Source of the DNA: Flammeovirgaceae bacterium | GTDB taxonomy: Bacteria > Bacteroidota > Bacteroidia > Cytophagales > Cyclobacteriaceae | Assembly (NCBI GenBank): GCA_022616575.1 | Contig: JAKEEN010000181.1 | Coordinates: 1-6,745, forward strand | DNA: 6,745 nt | Reading direction: 5' to 3' | Notes under the pieces: generated by a model | Seen by the model: the letters and a program-made list of their open reading frames with translations, nothing else | Told to the model about the DNA's origin: nothing | Databases searched by the model: none | Part shown: positions 1-5,976 of the stretch, one piece after another | How positions within the stretch are numbered: the first letter of the stretch is position 1 | Layout: the number at the start of each line of letters is the position of its first letter | Position numbers and translations under genes: made by a program

Positions 1-183
1 ATTTATTATGGTATTGATGATAATGGCGTGAGACAACTGATGCTGGTGGGAACGGATGCAAAAGGAAATGACCTGCTGCCAAGTACAAACGGAAGAACAA
101 CGGATGGAGACAACATTATTGGCGATATGTCTTATCCATGCCCTACTTATTGTAGTGGTGGAGGTTCCGGGTCTGGTTCTTAA
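1..183 (+). CDS. C-terminal 60 residues of an unrecognised protein (5' end outside window)
   Basis: The reading frame is open from base 1 and closes at TAA 181-183. The visible tail begins IYYGIDDNGVRQLMLVGTDA and contains a 'D-x-x-G-N-D' turn. It ends with a Cys-Pro-Thr-Tyr-Cys motif (visible residues 47-51) followed by a GGGSGSGS tail. From memory, short Bacteroidota proteins with a 'YYG-D--G--L-(I/V)VG-D--G-D' core and a C-terminal CP-x-x-C motif are common and uncharacterised; I have not checked this. No function is assigned. The two closely spaced cysteines could form a disulfide or bind a metal, which is inference. An overlapping frame (56-277) is also open, but this frame fits protein-like composition better and ends cleanly before the next gene. 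Confidence 0.65.
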   Translation: MYYGIDDNGVRQLMLVGTDAKGNDLLPSTNGRTTDGDNIIGDMSYPCPTYCSGGGSGSGS

Positions 184-192
184 TTTAGGGTC

Positions 193-209
193 GCAGGTTA
201 AATCCCTGC
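193..209 (+). repeat. 5-bp hairpin with 7-nt loop, resembling a tRNA T-arm
   Basis: GCAGG (193-197) and CCTGC (205-209) pair perfectly around the 7-nt loop TTAAATC. It lies between the stop of the upstream gene (183) and the start of the membrane protein (214). The 5-bp stem, 7-nt loop and GG-TT...ATCC sequence match the geometry of a tRNA T-arm, but no D-arm, anticodon arm or acceptor stem can be built from the flanks, so no tRNA gene is called. It has no T-run, so it is not an obvious terminator. Confidence 0.4.
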
Positions 210-213
210 TCAC

Positions 214-852
214 ATGGATGTCACAATATTATTTGCCCATATTTCTTCATCTTCATCTATTATACCCATCATTTTAGGATTAGTACAATACAGGAGAACA
301 ACACCCGACCTTAAATTAATAAGTTGGCTTGTTATAACATCAGCTACGGCTGATGTTATTTCTTTAATGCTAATTCTGAATGGATTTAATACCTGGCCTA
401 TCGCAAACATTTTTGTTATTGGTCAGTTCGTATTGCTGTTTTTTGTTTTTGATCATCATCTTAAAAAACAATATTTAAAGACAGTCTTTGTTATTTTAGT
501 ATGTTTTGCTCTACTCAACTATCTGTTTATCCAAACGGCTAATAGCTTCAATACCTACACATCCTATATAACCGGAATTTTTCTGATTCTTTTGGCTATA
601 GCCTATCTGTATCGCTTGATGAGTAATTTAGTAGTTGAGAAAATTTATAATTTACCAATGCTGTGGATAGCATTTGGAACTTTAGTGTACTTTTCCGGCA
701 CCTTATTTCTTTTTTTATTCAATAATTATTTGATTGAACATCAACCCGGCAACCATCAGTATATGTGGATTCTCCATAATGTACTTAATATCATTAAGAA
801 TGGATTTTTGGCAATAGGCTTATGGAAGAATTACAAAGCAGCATCGTATTAG
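214..852 (+). CDS. seven-helix integral membrane protein, putative sensor partner of the adjacent kinase
   Basis: This 212-residue protein is almost entirely hydrophobic. Seven membrane helices can be drawn at about residues 5-24, 35-55, 63-80, 89-107, 117-133, 149-171 and 185-203. Loops are short, with positive patches at Arg27-Arg28, Lys84-Lys85 and Lys205-Lys208. There is no catalytic motif and no large soluble domain. The ATG at 214 is the first start after the upstream stop and places helix 1 at the N terminus; no Shine-Dalgarno is visible. The kinase gene starts 31 nt before this gene ends, so the two are probably translationally coupled. Because that kinase has no sensor domain of its own, I infer that this protein supplies or modulates its signal. 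By eye the gene is richer in A/T than its neighbours, which the Phe/Ile/Leu content may explain. The family name is not recognised; a transport role is possible but unsupported. Confidence 0.8.
   Translation: MDVTILFAHISSSSSIIPIILGLVQYRRTTPDLKLISWLVITSATADVISLMLILNGFNTWPIANIFVIGQFVLLFFVFDHHLKKQYLKTVFVILVCFALLNYLFIQTANSFNTYTSYITGIFLILLAIAYLYRLMSNLVVEKIYNLPMLWIAFGTLVYFSGTLFLFLFNNYLIEHQPGNHQYMWILHNVLNIIKNGFLAIGLWKNYKAASY
334..359 (+). repeat. perfect 11-bp hairpin with TACG tetraloop inside the 7-TM gene
   Basis: ATAACATCAGC (334-344) is exactly complementary to GCTGATGTTAT (349-359) around the loop TACG (345-348). In RNA the loop is cUACGg, a member of the very stable UNCG tetraloop class. The 3' arm runs into TTCTTT, so the element looks like an intrinsic terminator or attenuator. 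It nevertheless lies in the coding frame, encoding ITSATADVIS of membrane helix 2, about 120 nt after the start codon. The pairing is seen directly; a regulatory role is inference. Confidence 0.5.
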
Positions 853-1616
853 TTATTGTATTAGGCACCATCGGCATGCTCCTGCTTATAGCAGGCATGA
901 GCTTGTTTATTGTTCTCTACCAGAAACGGATGCTGAAGGAAAAGAAAAAACAGGCCGAACGTGAATTAGAATATCAAAGTCAGATGATTCAGATGCAATT
1001 AGAAAGTCAGGAGCAGGAACGCAAACGCATTGGGGCCGATTTACATGACTCTCTCGGCTCCCTGCTGTGGGGCGCCAAGGTCAATGCCTCCTTTCTACAG
1101 CGCTCTATCGAACTAAAGAACAGTGCCTTAGACTCGTACACCGAATTGAATTATATTTTAGATGAGAGTATCAATACAGTACGGAGAATTGCCTGGGACC
1201 TGACCCCTGATGCATTTCTTTATGCAGGGTTATCCGAGTCCGTACGGAAACTTTGCAACCAATTTGATGGTAAAGGAATAAAAATTGTTTTCAATGAAGA
1301 AGGCGCTGAGCATTGGAATGATGATCGCGCCTTACAGGTTTTCAGGATCGTACAGGAATTGGTAAGCAATTCCCTCAAACATTCTCAGGCCAATTTATTA
1401 CATGTTTCCCTTTCCTGGCAATCGGGCAACCTGGAAGTGAAGCTGAATGACAATGGGGTGGGCTTTAAACCGGATGCAGGGCGTAACGGTGTAGGTCTCT
1501 GGAATGTAGAACAGCGCGCCCGGCAGCTCCAGGCTAAAATTCATATAGGAAATCCTCCTATATGTTCAGGCACAGAAATAGTACTCCAAATACCTTTACA
1601 TCATGATAAGGAATAA
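822..1616 (+). CDS. membrane-anchored HisKA_3 (NarX/DesK-type) sensor histidine kinase
   Basis: This is a 264-residue kinase expected to autophosphorylate on His75 and pass phosphate to the regulator encoded next. Residues 8-32 form one membrane helix and 33-70 a charged coiled coil. The HisKA_3 dimerisation helix carries 'ERKRIGADLHDSLG' with His75. The HATPase_c domain (about 165-260) has an N-box with Asn183 (QELVSNSLKH), a G1 box at 210-214 (DNGVG) and a G2 box at 223-226 (GVGL). There is no extracellular or PAS sensor domain, so input probably comes from the 7-TM protein whose last 31 nt overlap this start. The DxxxQ phosphatase motif known in this family is not intact: the position four after Asp76 is Ser80. 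The ATG at 822 is preferred because the next Met (residue 19) lies inside the membrane helix. The 3' end overlaps the regulator by 14 nt. Confidence 0.92.
   Translation: MEELQSSIVLVIVLGTIGMLLLIAGMSLFIVLYQKRMLKEKKKQAERELEYQSQMIQMQLESQEQERKRIGADLHDSLGSLLWGAKVNASFLQRSIELKNSALDSYTELNYILDESINTVRRIAWDLTPDAFLYAGLSESVRKLCNQFDGKGIKIVFNEEGAEHWNDDRALQVFRIVQELVSNSLKHSQANLLHVSLSWQSGNLEVKLNDNGVGFKPDAGRNGVGLWNVEQRARQLQAKIHIGNPPICSGTEIVLQIPLHHDKE
1542..1564 (+). repeat. perfect 9-bp intragenic hairpin upstream of the first regulator
   Basis: CATATAGGA (1542-1550) pairs perfectly with TCCTATATG (1556-1564) around a 5-nt loop, AATCC. It lies in the last codons of the kinase gene, 38 nt before the regulator start at 1603. 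No T-tract follows. It could affect translational coupling or mRNA decay between kinase and regulator, or be chance; the pairing is certain, the role is not. Confidence 0.35.
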
Positions 1617-2256
1617 ATTAAAAATCTATTTAGCGGATGACCATACGGTGGTACGAAAGGGAATGATCCGCCTATTGAGCACTTTTGACCGGGTAAGCGA
1701 GATTCGGGATGCCTCCAACGGCAAAGAATTAATTGCCCAGATCGAAAAAAGTGAGCCCGATGCGGTCATCATGGATGTTGAGATGCCGGTAATGGGTGGC
1801 GTGGATGCGGCTAAATATATAGCCCAGCATTATCCGGAAGTTAAAATTCTCATTCTTACCATGCATACCGAAGAAGTGTTTATACACAAGTTAATGGACA
1901 TCGGTATTCATGGTTTTTTAAGTAAAGCTGCCGAACCTTCAGAGGTTGAGCTTGCCTTGTATTCAATAATTGATCGTGATTTTTATAGAAATGAAATCGT
2001 GGAAAGAGCATTAAAAAAAATATCCGCACAGGTTGAGGAAAACCATTACGTAAGATTAACAACTCGTGAACTTGAAATCCTGCTGCTCATTTGCCAGGAG
2101 TACACGCCCGGAGAGATCAGCGAACGGCTCCAGATTAGTGAGAAGACCTTTTTTAATCACCGGTCTAACATCCTGGAGAAAGCAGAGGTACGAAGTAACG
2201 TGGGCTTGCTGCGATTTGCCTTGCAGCGCGGTTATTTCGCCTTTGCAGTAGCCTAA
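1603..2256 (+). CDS. NarL/FixJ-type response regulator (REC + LuxR HTH), partner of the HisKA_3 kinase
   Basis: This is a 217-residue DNA-binding response regulator of normal family length. The receiver domain (about 6-125) has the acidic pair Asp12-Asp13, phospho-acceptor Asp58 in 'VIMDVEMPVMGG', Thr86 in 'ILILTMHTE' and Lys108 in 'FLSKAA', so all key residues for phosphorylation are present. The C-terminal LuxR-type helix-turn-helix (about 150-212) starts 'LTTRELEILLLI' and has recognition-helix sequence 'ISEKTFFNHRSNILEK', where 'TFFNHR' replaces the more usual 'TVE-HR'. Its start overlaps the kinase gene by 14 nt, which argues for a cognate pair made together. The targets cannot be read from the sequence. 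Confidence 0.93.
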   Translation: MIRNKLKIYLADDHTVVRKGMIRLLSTFDRVSEIRDASNGKELIAQIEKSEPDAVIMDVEMPVMGGVDAAKYIAQHYPEVKILILTMHTEEVFIHKLMDIGIHGFLSKAAEPSEVELALYSIIDRDFYRNEIVERALKKISAQVEENHYVRLTTRELEILLLICQEYTPGEISERLQISEKTFFNHRSNILEKAEVRSNVGLLRFALQRGYFAFAVA

Positions 2257-2284
2257 ATATTCCTACCGGTTCTAAATTTATTTA

Positions 2285-2305
2285 GCATGGGAGTTACTCC
2301 CATGC
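2285..2305 (+). terminator. possible terminator hairpin after the first signalling unit
   Basis: GCATGGGAG (2285-2293) and CTCCCATGC (2297-2305) form a perfect 9-bp, GC-rich stem with a TTA loop, 29 bp after the regulator stop. The position suits the end of the 214-2256 transcription unit. No U-tract follows (the next bases are CCAACCC), so this is not a textbook intrinsic terminator; on the opposite strand the flank is A/T-rich. It could instead be a processing or mRNA-stability element. Confidence 0.4.
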
Positions 2306-2331
2306 CCAACCCTGAATTCTCAGACTGTAGA

Positions 2332-2346
2332 GTTATCATAGATAAC
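2332..2346 (+). repeat. 15-bp dyad upstream of the PAS-REC gene, operator-like
   Basis: GTTATC (2332-2337) and GATAAC (2341-2346) are perfect inverted repeats around ATA, ending 20 bp before the ATG at 2367. The size and position would suit a regulator-binding site or a weak 5' leader hairpin. No clear Bacteroidota -7 element (TAnnTTTG) with a correctly spaced -33 TTG was found in this gap, so no promoter is called. The rest of 2257-2366 is featureless. Confidence 0.3.
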
Positions 2347-2366
2347 CCATTGATTAAAAATTCATA

Positions 2367-3320
2367 ATGCAAGGTTCTGCTCCTTTTGATTTTCGTAGCG
2401 TGTTCGAATCCCTGCCGGGACTGTACCTGATTCTTTCCCCCGATCTCACCATTGAGGCAGTTAGCGATGCATACCTGGATGCAACCATGACCCAACGCAG
2501 CAACATAGTGGGCAGCGGAATTTTTGACGTATTTCCGGATAATCCTGAAGACGCATCGGCTACCGGAGAGACGAACTTGCGTGCTTCATTAAATCATGTG
2601 CTGCGAAATGCAGAAGCCCATACCATGGCTGTTCAGAAATACGATATCCGAAAACGTGATGGCAGTTTTGAGGAACGTTATTGGAGCCCCAGGAATCTAC
2701 CCGTACTCGATGCCACAAAAAAAAGGGTTTTACACATTATACATTGTGTAGAAGATGTAACAGAATTTCTGCTAACGAAGGAAGGACAACAAGTACACCA
2801 ACTAGATACCGTGAATTTGCGGGAATTTATAGCTGAAAAGGAACTCAAAATCATTCGGCACGCCAGGGAAATCAATGAGATAAACCAGCAGTTGAAAGAA
2901 GATATAGGGGTACGCAGAAAGACCGAAGCTAAATTCAGAAGCCTGCTCGAATCATTACCCGATGCCCTGGTGATTGTTAATGAAGCTGGGATCAATAATC
3001 TGGCCAATCACCTGCTTCACGTAGAAGACGGGCAGGAAGCGCTTGACTTTCTGTTTAATGAACAAAATAATTCACCCCGGCTTATTCTGTTAGATATCAA
3101 GATGCCAAAAGTAGATGGAATTGAAGTACTGAAAAGGATAAAGTCCGATCCTGTGAAACGGATTATACCGATTGTTGTACTCACCTCGTCAAAGCAAGAG
3201 AGTGATATTGTTGAGTCGTATAAGCTGGGTGTGAATGCATATATCGTAAAGCCTGTTGACTTTGACCAATTCGTAAAAGCGGTAACTCAGGTGGGGTTAT
3301 TCTGGCTGGTATTGAATTAA
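2367..3320 (+). CDS. PAS-REC signalling protein, apparent chimera of a PAS kinase and an Rcp1/CheY-like regulator
   Basis: This is a 317-residue protein. Residues 7-135 form a PAS-fold domain of a type common in Bacteroidota ('[17 protein letters not shown]', '[10 protein letters not shown]', 'VEDVTEF'). A helical, coiled-coil-like linker follows (about 139-187). A second PAS domain begins at 188 ('[20 protein letters not shown]') but stops after about 20 residues. At about residue 209 the sequence becomes a receiver domain already in its second strand ('[16 protein letters not shown]'), with phospho-acceptor Asp243, Thr273 and Lys295, and an Rcp1-like end ('GLFWLVLN'). The first receiver strand with its acidic pair, the rest of PAS 2 and any HisKA/HATPase core are absent. 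The simplest reading is an in-frame deletion joining a PAS kinase gene to the regulator gene after it. It may act as a PAS-bearing adaptor or be non-functional. It is 27 bp from the next gene, with no Shine-Dalgarno. Confidence 0.85.
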   Translation: MQGSAPFDFRSVFESLPGLYLILSPDLTIEAVSDAYLDATMTQRSNIVGSGIFDVFPDNPEDASATGETNLRASLNHVLRNAEAHTMAVQKYDIRKRDGSFEERYWSPRNLPVLDATKKRVLHIIHCVEDVTEFLLTKEGQQVHQLDTVNLREFIAEKELKIIRHAREINEINQQLKEDIGVRRKTEAKFRSLLESLPDALVIVNEAGINNLANHLLHVEDGQEALDFLFNEQNNSPRLILLDIKMPKVDGIEVLKRIKSDPVKRIIPIVVLTSSKQESDIVESYKLGVNAYIVKPVDFDQFVKAVTQVGLFWLVLN

Positions 3321-3347
3321 CCGCCTCGTTAAAAACCGGGAAAACTT

Positions 3348-4487
3348 ATGTTCGATGGAGAATTAAAAATATTGATGGTAGAAGACCAGGAAGATGATGC
3401 CGGACTGATTGATCGGGCGCTTAGAAAGGAGAAGTTAGTGTTTACGCGAAAACGTGTAGAAACGGAGGCTGATTTTGTTCAGGCCATTGATCAGTATAAT
3501 CCGGATATAATTTTATCCGATCATTCCCTGCCTCAGTTCAATTCATTGGAGGCGCTTAAAATTTGTCAGGCAAGAAGATTGGCTGTCCCTTTCATCCTGG
3601 TAACAGGTGCTGTGTCTGAAGAGTTTGCTGTTAGCTGTTTGAAGCTGGGAGCAGATGATTATGTTCTTAAATCAAACCTGTCGCGCCTGCCTGCCTCCAT
3701 CCGCAATGCATTGCAACAAAAAAAATATGAGGTCAGCCGCCAGCAACAGGAAGAACTTTTGTTGAAGCAAAATCAGGAGTTGGTTAAAATTAATAAAGAA
3801 CTGGATGCCTTTGTGTACAGCATATCACATAACCTGAGATCACCTTTGTCTTCAGTTATGGGACTGGTAAATGTCGCCAGGCTTGAAAGAGAGCAGGATC
3901 CTTCCACCATCAAAAATTACCTGGGGCTAATAGAGAAAAGTGTTCATAAGCTCGATGATACGCTCAAAGAAATTCTGGATTACTCGCAGAACGCACGAAA
4001 TGAATTACTGATTAGCGAAATTGACCTTCACGCTTTAATTACCAGGGCTTTTGACCATGTAAAATATTTATCCGGGTTTGAAAGCATTCACAAGGAAATT
4101 AATGTTCAGGGGCACACGGGATTTTATTCTGACACGCACCGGTTAATGACCATTTTTATTAACCTGATCTCGAATTCAATTAAATACCGCGATGAGTTCA
4201 AGCCCAACCCATATATCCGTATTTCTGCTACCATTACACCCGCACAGGCAATTGTTGAAATTCAGGACAATGGCATCGGCATCAATGAGGCGTACCTGCC
4301 CAATGTTTGCAATATGTTTTATCGGGCTACCGAACATAGCGAAGGGGCAGGCCTGGGTCTTTACATCGTAAAAGAAGTGATCGAAAAATTAAGAGGCTCT
4401 ATTGCAATCACTTCTGCCGTAGGGGAACAGACCACCGTAACATTTACTATTCCCAATGAACTGATGAAAGCAAATGGATATTCTTAA
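3348..4487 (+). CDS. hybrid REC-HisKA-HATPase histidine kinase
   Basis: This is a soluble 379-residue kinase with an N-terminal receiver, so its activity is probably set by phosphorylation from another kinase. The receiver (6-122) has Glu12-Asp13, Asp58 in 'IILSDHSLPQF', Thr86 and Lys108. Residues 123-155 are a Gln/Glu/Lys-rich coiled coil. HisKA has His161 in 'SISHNLRSPLSSV'; the residue after His is Asn, where Asp or Glu is usual. HATPase_c (about 258-373) has Asn276 in 'LISNSIKYRD', Asp307 in 'DNGIGI' and a G2 box from Gly333 ('GAGLGLYIVKE'). There are no membrane helices. The ATG at 3348 lies just before the first receiver strand ('LKILMVEDQEDD'). The 3' end overlaps the next kinase by 14 nt. 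A role as a relay between kinases in this cluster is inferred. Confidence 0.93.
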   Translation: MFDGELKILMVEDQEDDAGLIDRALRKEKLVFTRKRVETEADFVQAIDQYNPDIILSDHSLPQFNSLEALKICQARRLAVPFILVTGAVSEEFAVSCLKLGADDYVLKSNLSRLPASIRNALQQKKYEVSRQQQEELLLKQNQELVKINKELDAFVYSISHNLRSPLSSVMGLVNVARLEREQDPSTIKNYLGLIEKSVHKLDDTLKEILDYSQNARNELLISEIDLHALITRAFDHVKYLSGFESIHKEINVQGHTGFYSDTHRLMTIFINLISNSIKYRDEFKPNPYIRISATITPAQAIVEIQDNGIGINEAYLPNVCNMFYRATEHSEGAGLGLYIVKEVIEKLRGSIAITSAVGEQTTVTFTIPNELMKANGYS

Positions 4488-5976
4488 TTCTATATTAAAC
4501 AACATTGATGACGCGCTCATCATTATGGACCCCTACGGCAAGATACTGCTGTATAATCAAGTGGCCGAAGATATTAACAAGGTGCTTGTGAAAGTACCTA
4601 TCGGAATAAACAAAAATCTCGCCCAGGTGATAAGCCCTGACCGGAGCAAAGTAGTAAGCGATTTGATAAAAGAAGTTCGTACTACAGGAAAGTCTGCCAG
4701 AAAATTTGCAGAGTATTTAACCAATGAAGGCACGCCCATCTACCTGGAATTTCACTATATACCCGTTTCCAATGACGAGAGTGAAGTAAGCCACATTCAC
4801 CTGCTGGCCCGCGATATTACACCGCAAAAGGCATTCGAAAAAAAATTAGTTACCCAGGCAAATAACATCAACCAATTGATTGAAAAAGCGAACGCTGTTA
4901 TCATGGGCCTTGATACCCGCGGCTATATAACCGACTGGAACGGACATTGTATAAAAATTACCGGGTTTGAGAAGAATGAAGTCTATGCGAAAAAATTTGT
5001 CAATACACTCATGGATGAAAGAAGGGCCGGTGAGTTTCATAAAATGATGGAGATGGTCCTGGCAGGCAACCCGGTAGAAAATTATGAACTCACCATCCGT
5101 ACCAAGCGAGACCGTGCGCTCACTCTTTTATTAAGCAGCACCCCGCGCACTTCGGCATCCGGTGCAGTGGTTGGCGTTAGCCTGGTGGGCCAGGATGTAA
5201 CTGAACTTACTGAATATAGAAAGTCATTGGAGCAACAGGTTGAAGAACGCACCCGCGCCCTTCAGCAGGCATTGAAGAAAGAAAAAGAAGTAGTAGAGAT
5301 GAAGAGCCGTTTTGTATCCGTGGCATCTCATGAGTTTCGATCGCCCTTGTCATCTATACAACACACGGCAACGTTTATTAAAAACAACAACTTTCGGTTA
5401 AAGGGTGATGAAATCCGTGTAAAACTCGAAAGTATTGAAAAGCATATTAAACACATGACGCACCTCTTAGATGATGTGCTTACCTACGGAAAAGCAGAGG
5501 CCAATAAAATTCAATTGCATTTAACAGAACTGGTGCTTAGTGAATTCCTTGAAAAATTAGTAGAAGAAGTCGGGCATAACACCAAAAACTCGCACATCAT
5601 ACAAACTGTGTTTTCCCAACTGCCTTCAAAAATTGAAATGGATGAAAAACTGCTGAGGAATATCCTTACCAACCTGCTTTCGAATGCCATCAAGTATTCG
5701 CCTGACCAGGAGCATGTTGATTTTAGTGTGCAGGCAGCTGACCGGTATTTGATTTTCACAATTCACGATACTGGCATCGGTGTTCCGGAAGATGAGCTGG
5801 ATAAAATCTTCGAACCCTTTGTGCGTGGCAAATATGCAGACAAAATTCAGGGTACTGGCCTTGGCTTGTCTATTGTAAAGAAAGCGGTTGAACTTCTGAA
5901 AGGAACCATTGAAGTAAGAAGCGAATTAAACAAAGGCACAACGTTCTCTGTTACGATACCTTATCAGCAACTATGA
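4474..5976 (+). CDS. PAS-PAS-HisKA-HATPase sensor histidine kinase
   Basis: This is a 500-residue cytoplasmic sensor kinase. PAS 1 spans about 1-118 ('ILNNIDDALIIMDPYGKILL' to 'LARDITPQKAFE'), PAS 2 about 128-245 ('IEKANAVIMGLDTRGYITDW' to 'VGQDVTELTEYRK'). A coiled coil follows (about 246-278, 'LEQQVEERTRALQQALKKEK'). HisKA has His286 in 'VASHEFRSPLSSIQ'. HATPase_c has Asn404 in 'LLSNAIKYSP', Asp432 in 'DTGIGV', an F-box 'IFEPFVRG' and a G2 box from Gly460 ('GTGLGLSIVKK'). All catalytic boxes are intact. There is no membrane segment, so it senses an internal signal or a bound cofactor; the ligand cannot be told from sequence. It starts 14 nt inside the hybrid kinase gene and its TGA overlaps the next ATG by 4 nt (ATGA), so it is probably translated together with the downstream regulator, its likely partner. 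Confidence 0.95.
   Translation: MDILNSILNNIDDALIIMDPYGKILLYNQVAEDINKVLVKVPIGINKNLAQVISPDRSKVVSDLIKEVRTTGKSARKFAEYLTNEGTPIYLEFHYIPVSNDESEVSHIHLLARDITPQKAFEKKLVTQANNINQLIEKANAVIMGLDTRGYITDWNGHCIKITGFEKNEVYAKKFVNTLMDERRAGEFHKMMEMVLAGNPVENYELTIRTKRDRALTLLLSSTPRTSASGAVVGVSLVGQDVTELTEYRKSLEQQVEERTRALQQALKKEKEVVEMKSRFVSVASHEFRSPLSSIQHTATFIKNNNFRLKGDEIRVKLESIEKHIKHMTHLLDDVLTYGKAEANKIQLHLTELVLSEFLEKLVEEVGHNTKNSHIIQTVFSQLPSKIEMDEKLLRNILTNLLSNAIKYSPDQEHVDFSVQAADRYLIFTIHDTGIGVPEDELDKIFEPFVRGKYADKIQGTGLGLSIVKKAVELLKGTIEVRSELNKGTTFSVTIPYQQL

Noticed and set aside
56..277. 73-residue open frame overlapping the first gene and the 7-TM start
   Set aside because: It lies in another frame over the partial upstream gene, its start is internal, and its sequence shows no domain; the frame ending at 183 and the 7-TM start at 214 explain the DNA better.
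2253..2495. 80-residue minus-strand open frame across the intergenic gap
   Set aside because: It mostly mirrors the well-supported PAS coding sequence and the hairpin region; no protein-like motif and no start signal are visible.
2731..2750. TACACA/TGTGTA inverted repeat
   Set aside because: A short 6-bp stem with an 8-nt loop within conserved PAS codons ('[11 protein letters not shown]'); chance pairing is likely.
2678..3007. 109-residue minus-strand open frame under the PAS-REC gene
   Set aside because: Its Ser/Leu-rich composition is typical of an antisense shadow of a coding frame, and the plus strand carries recognisable domains.
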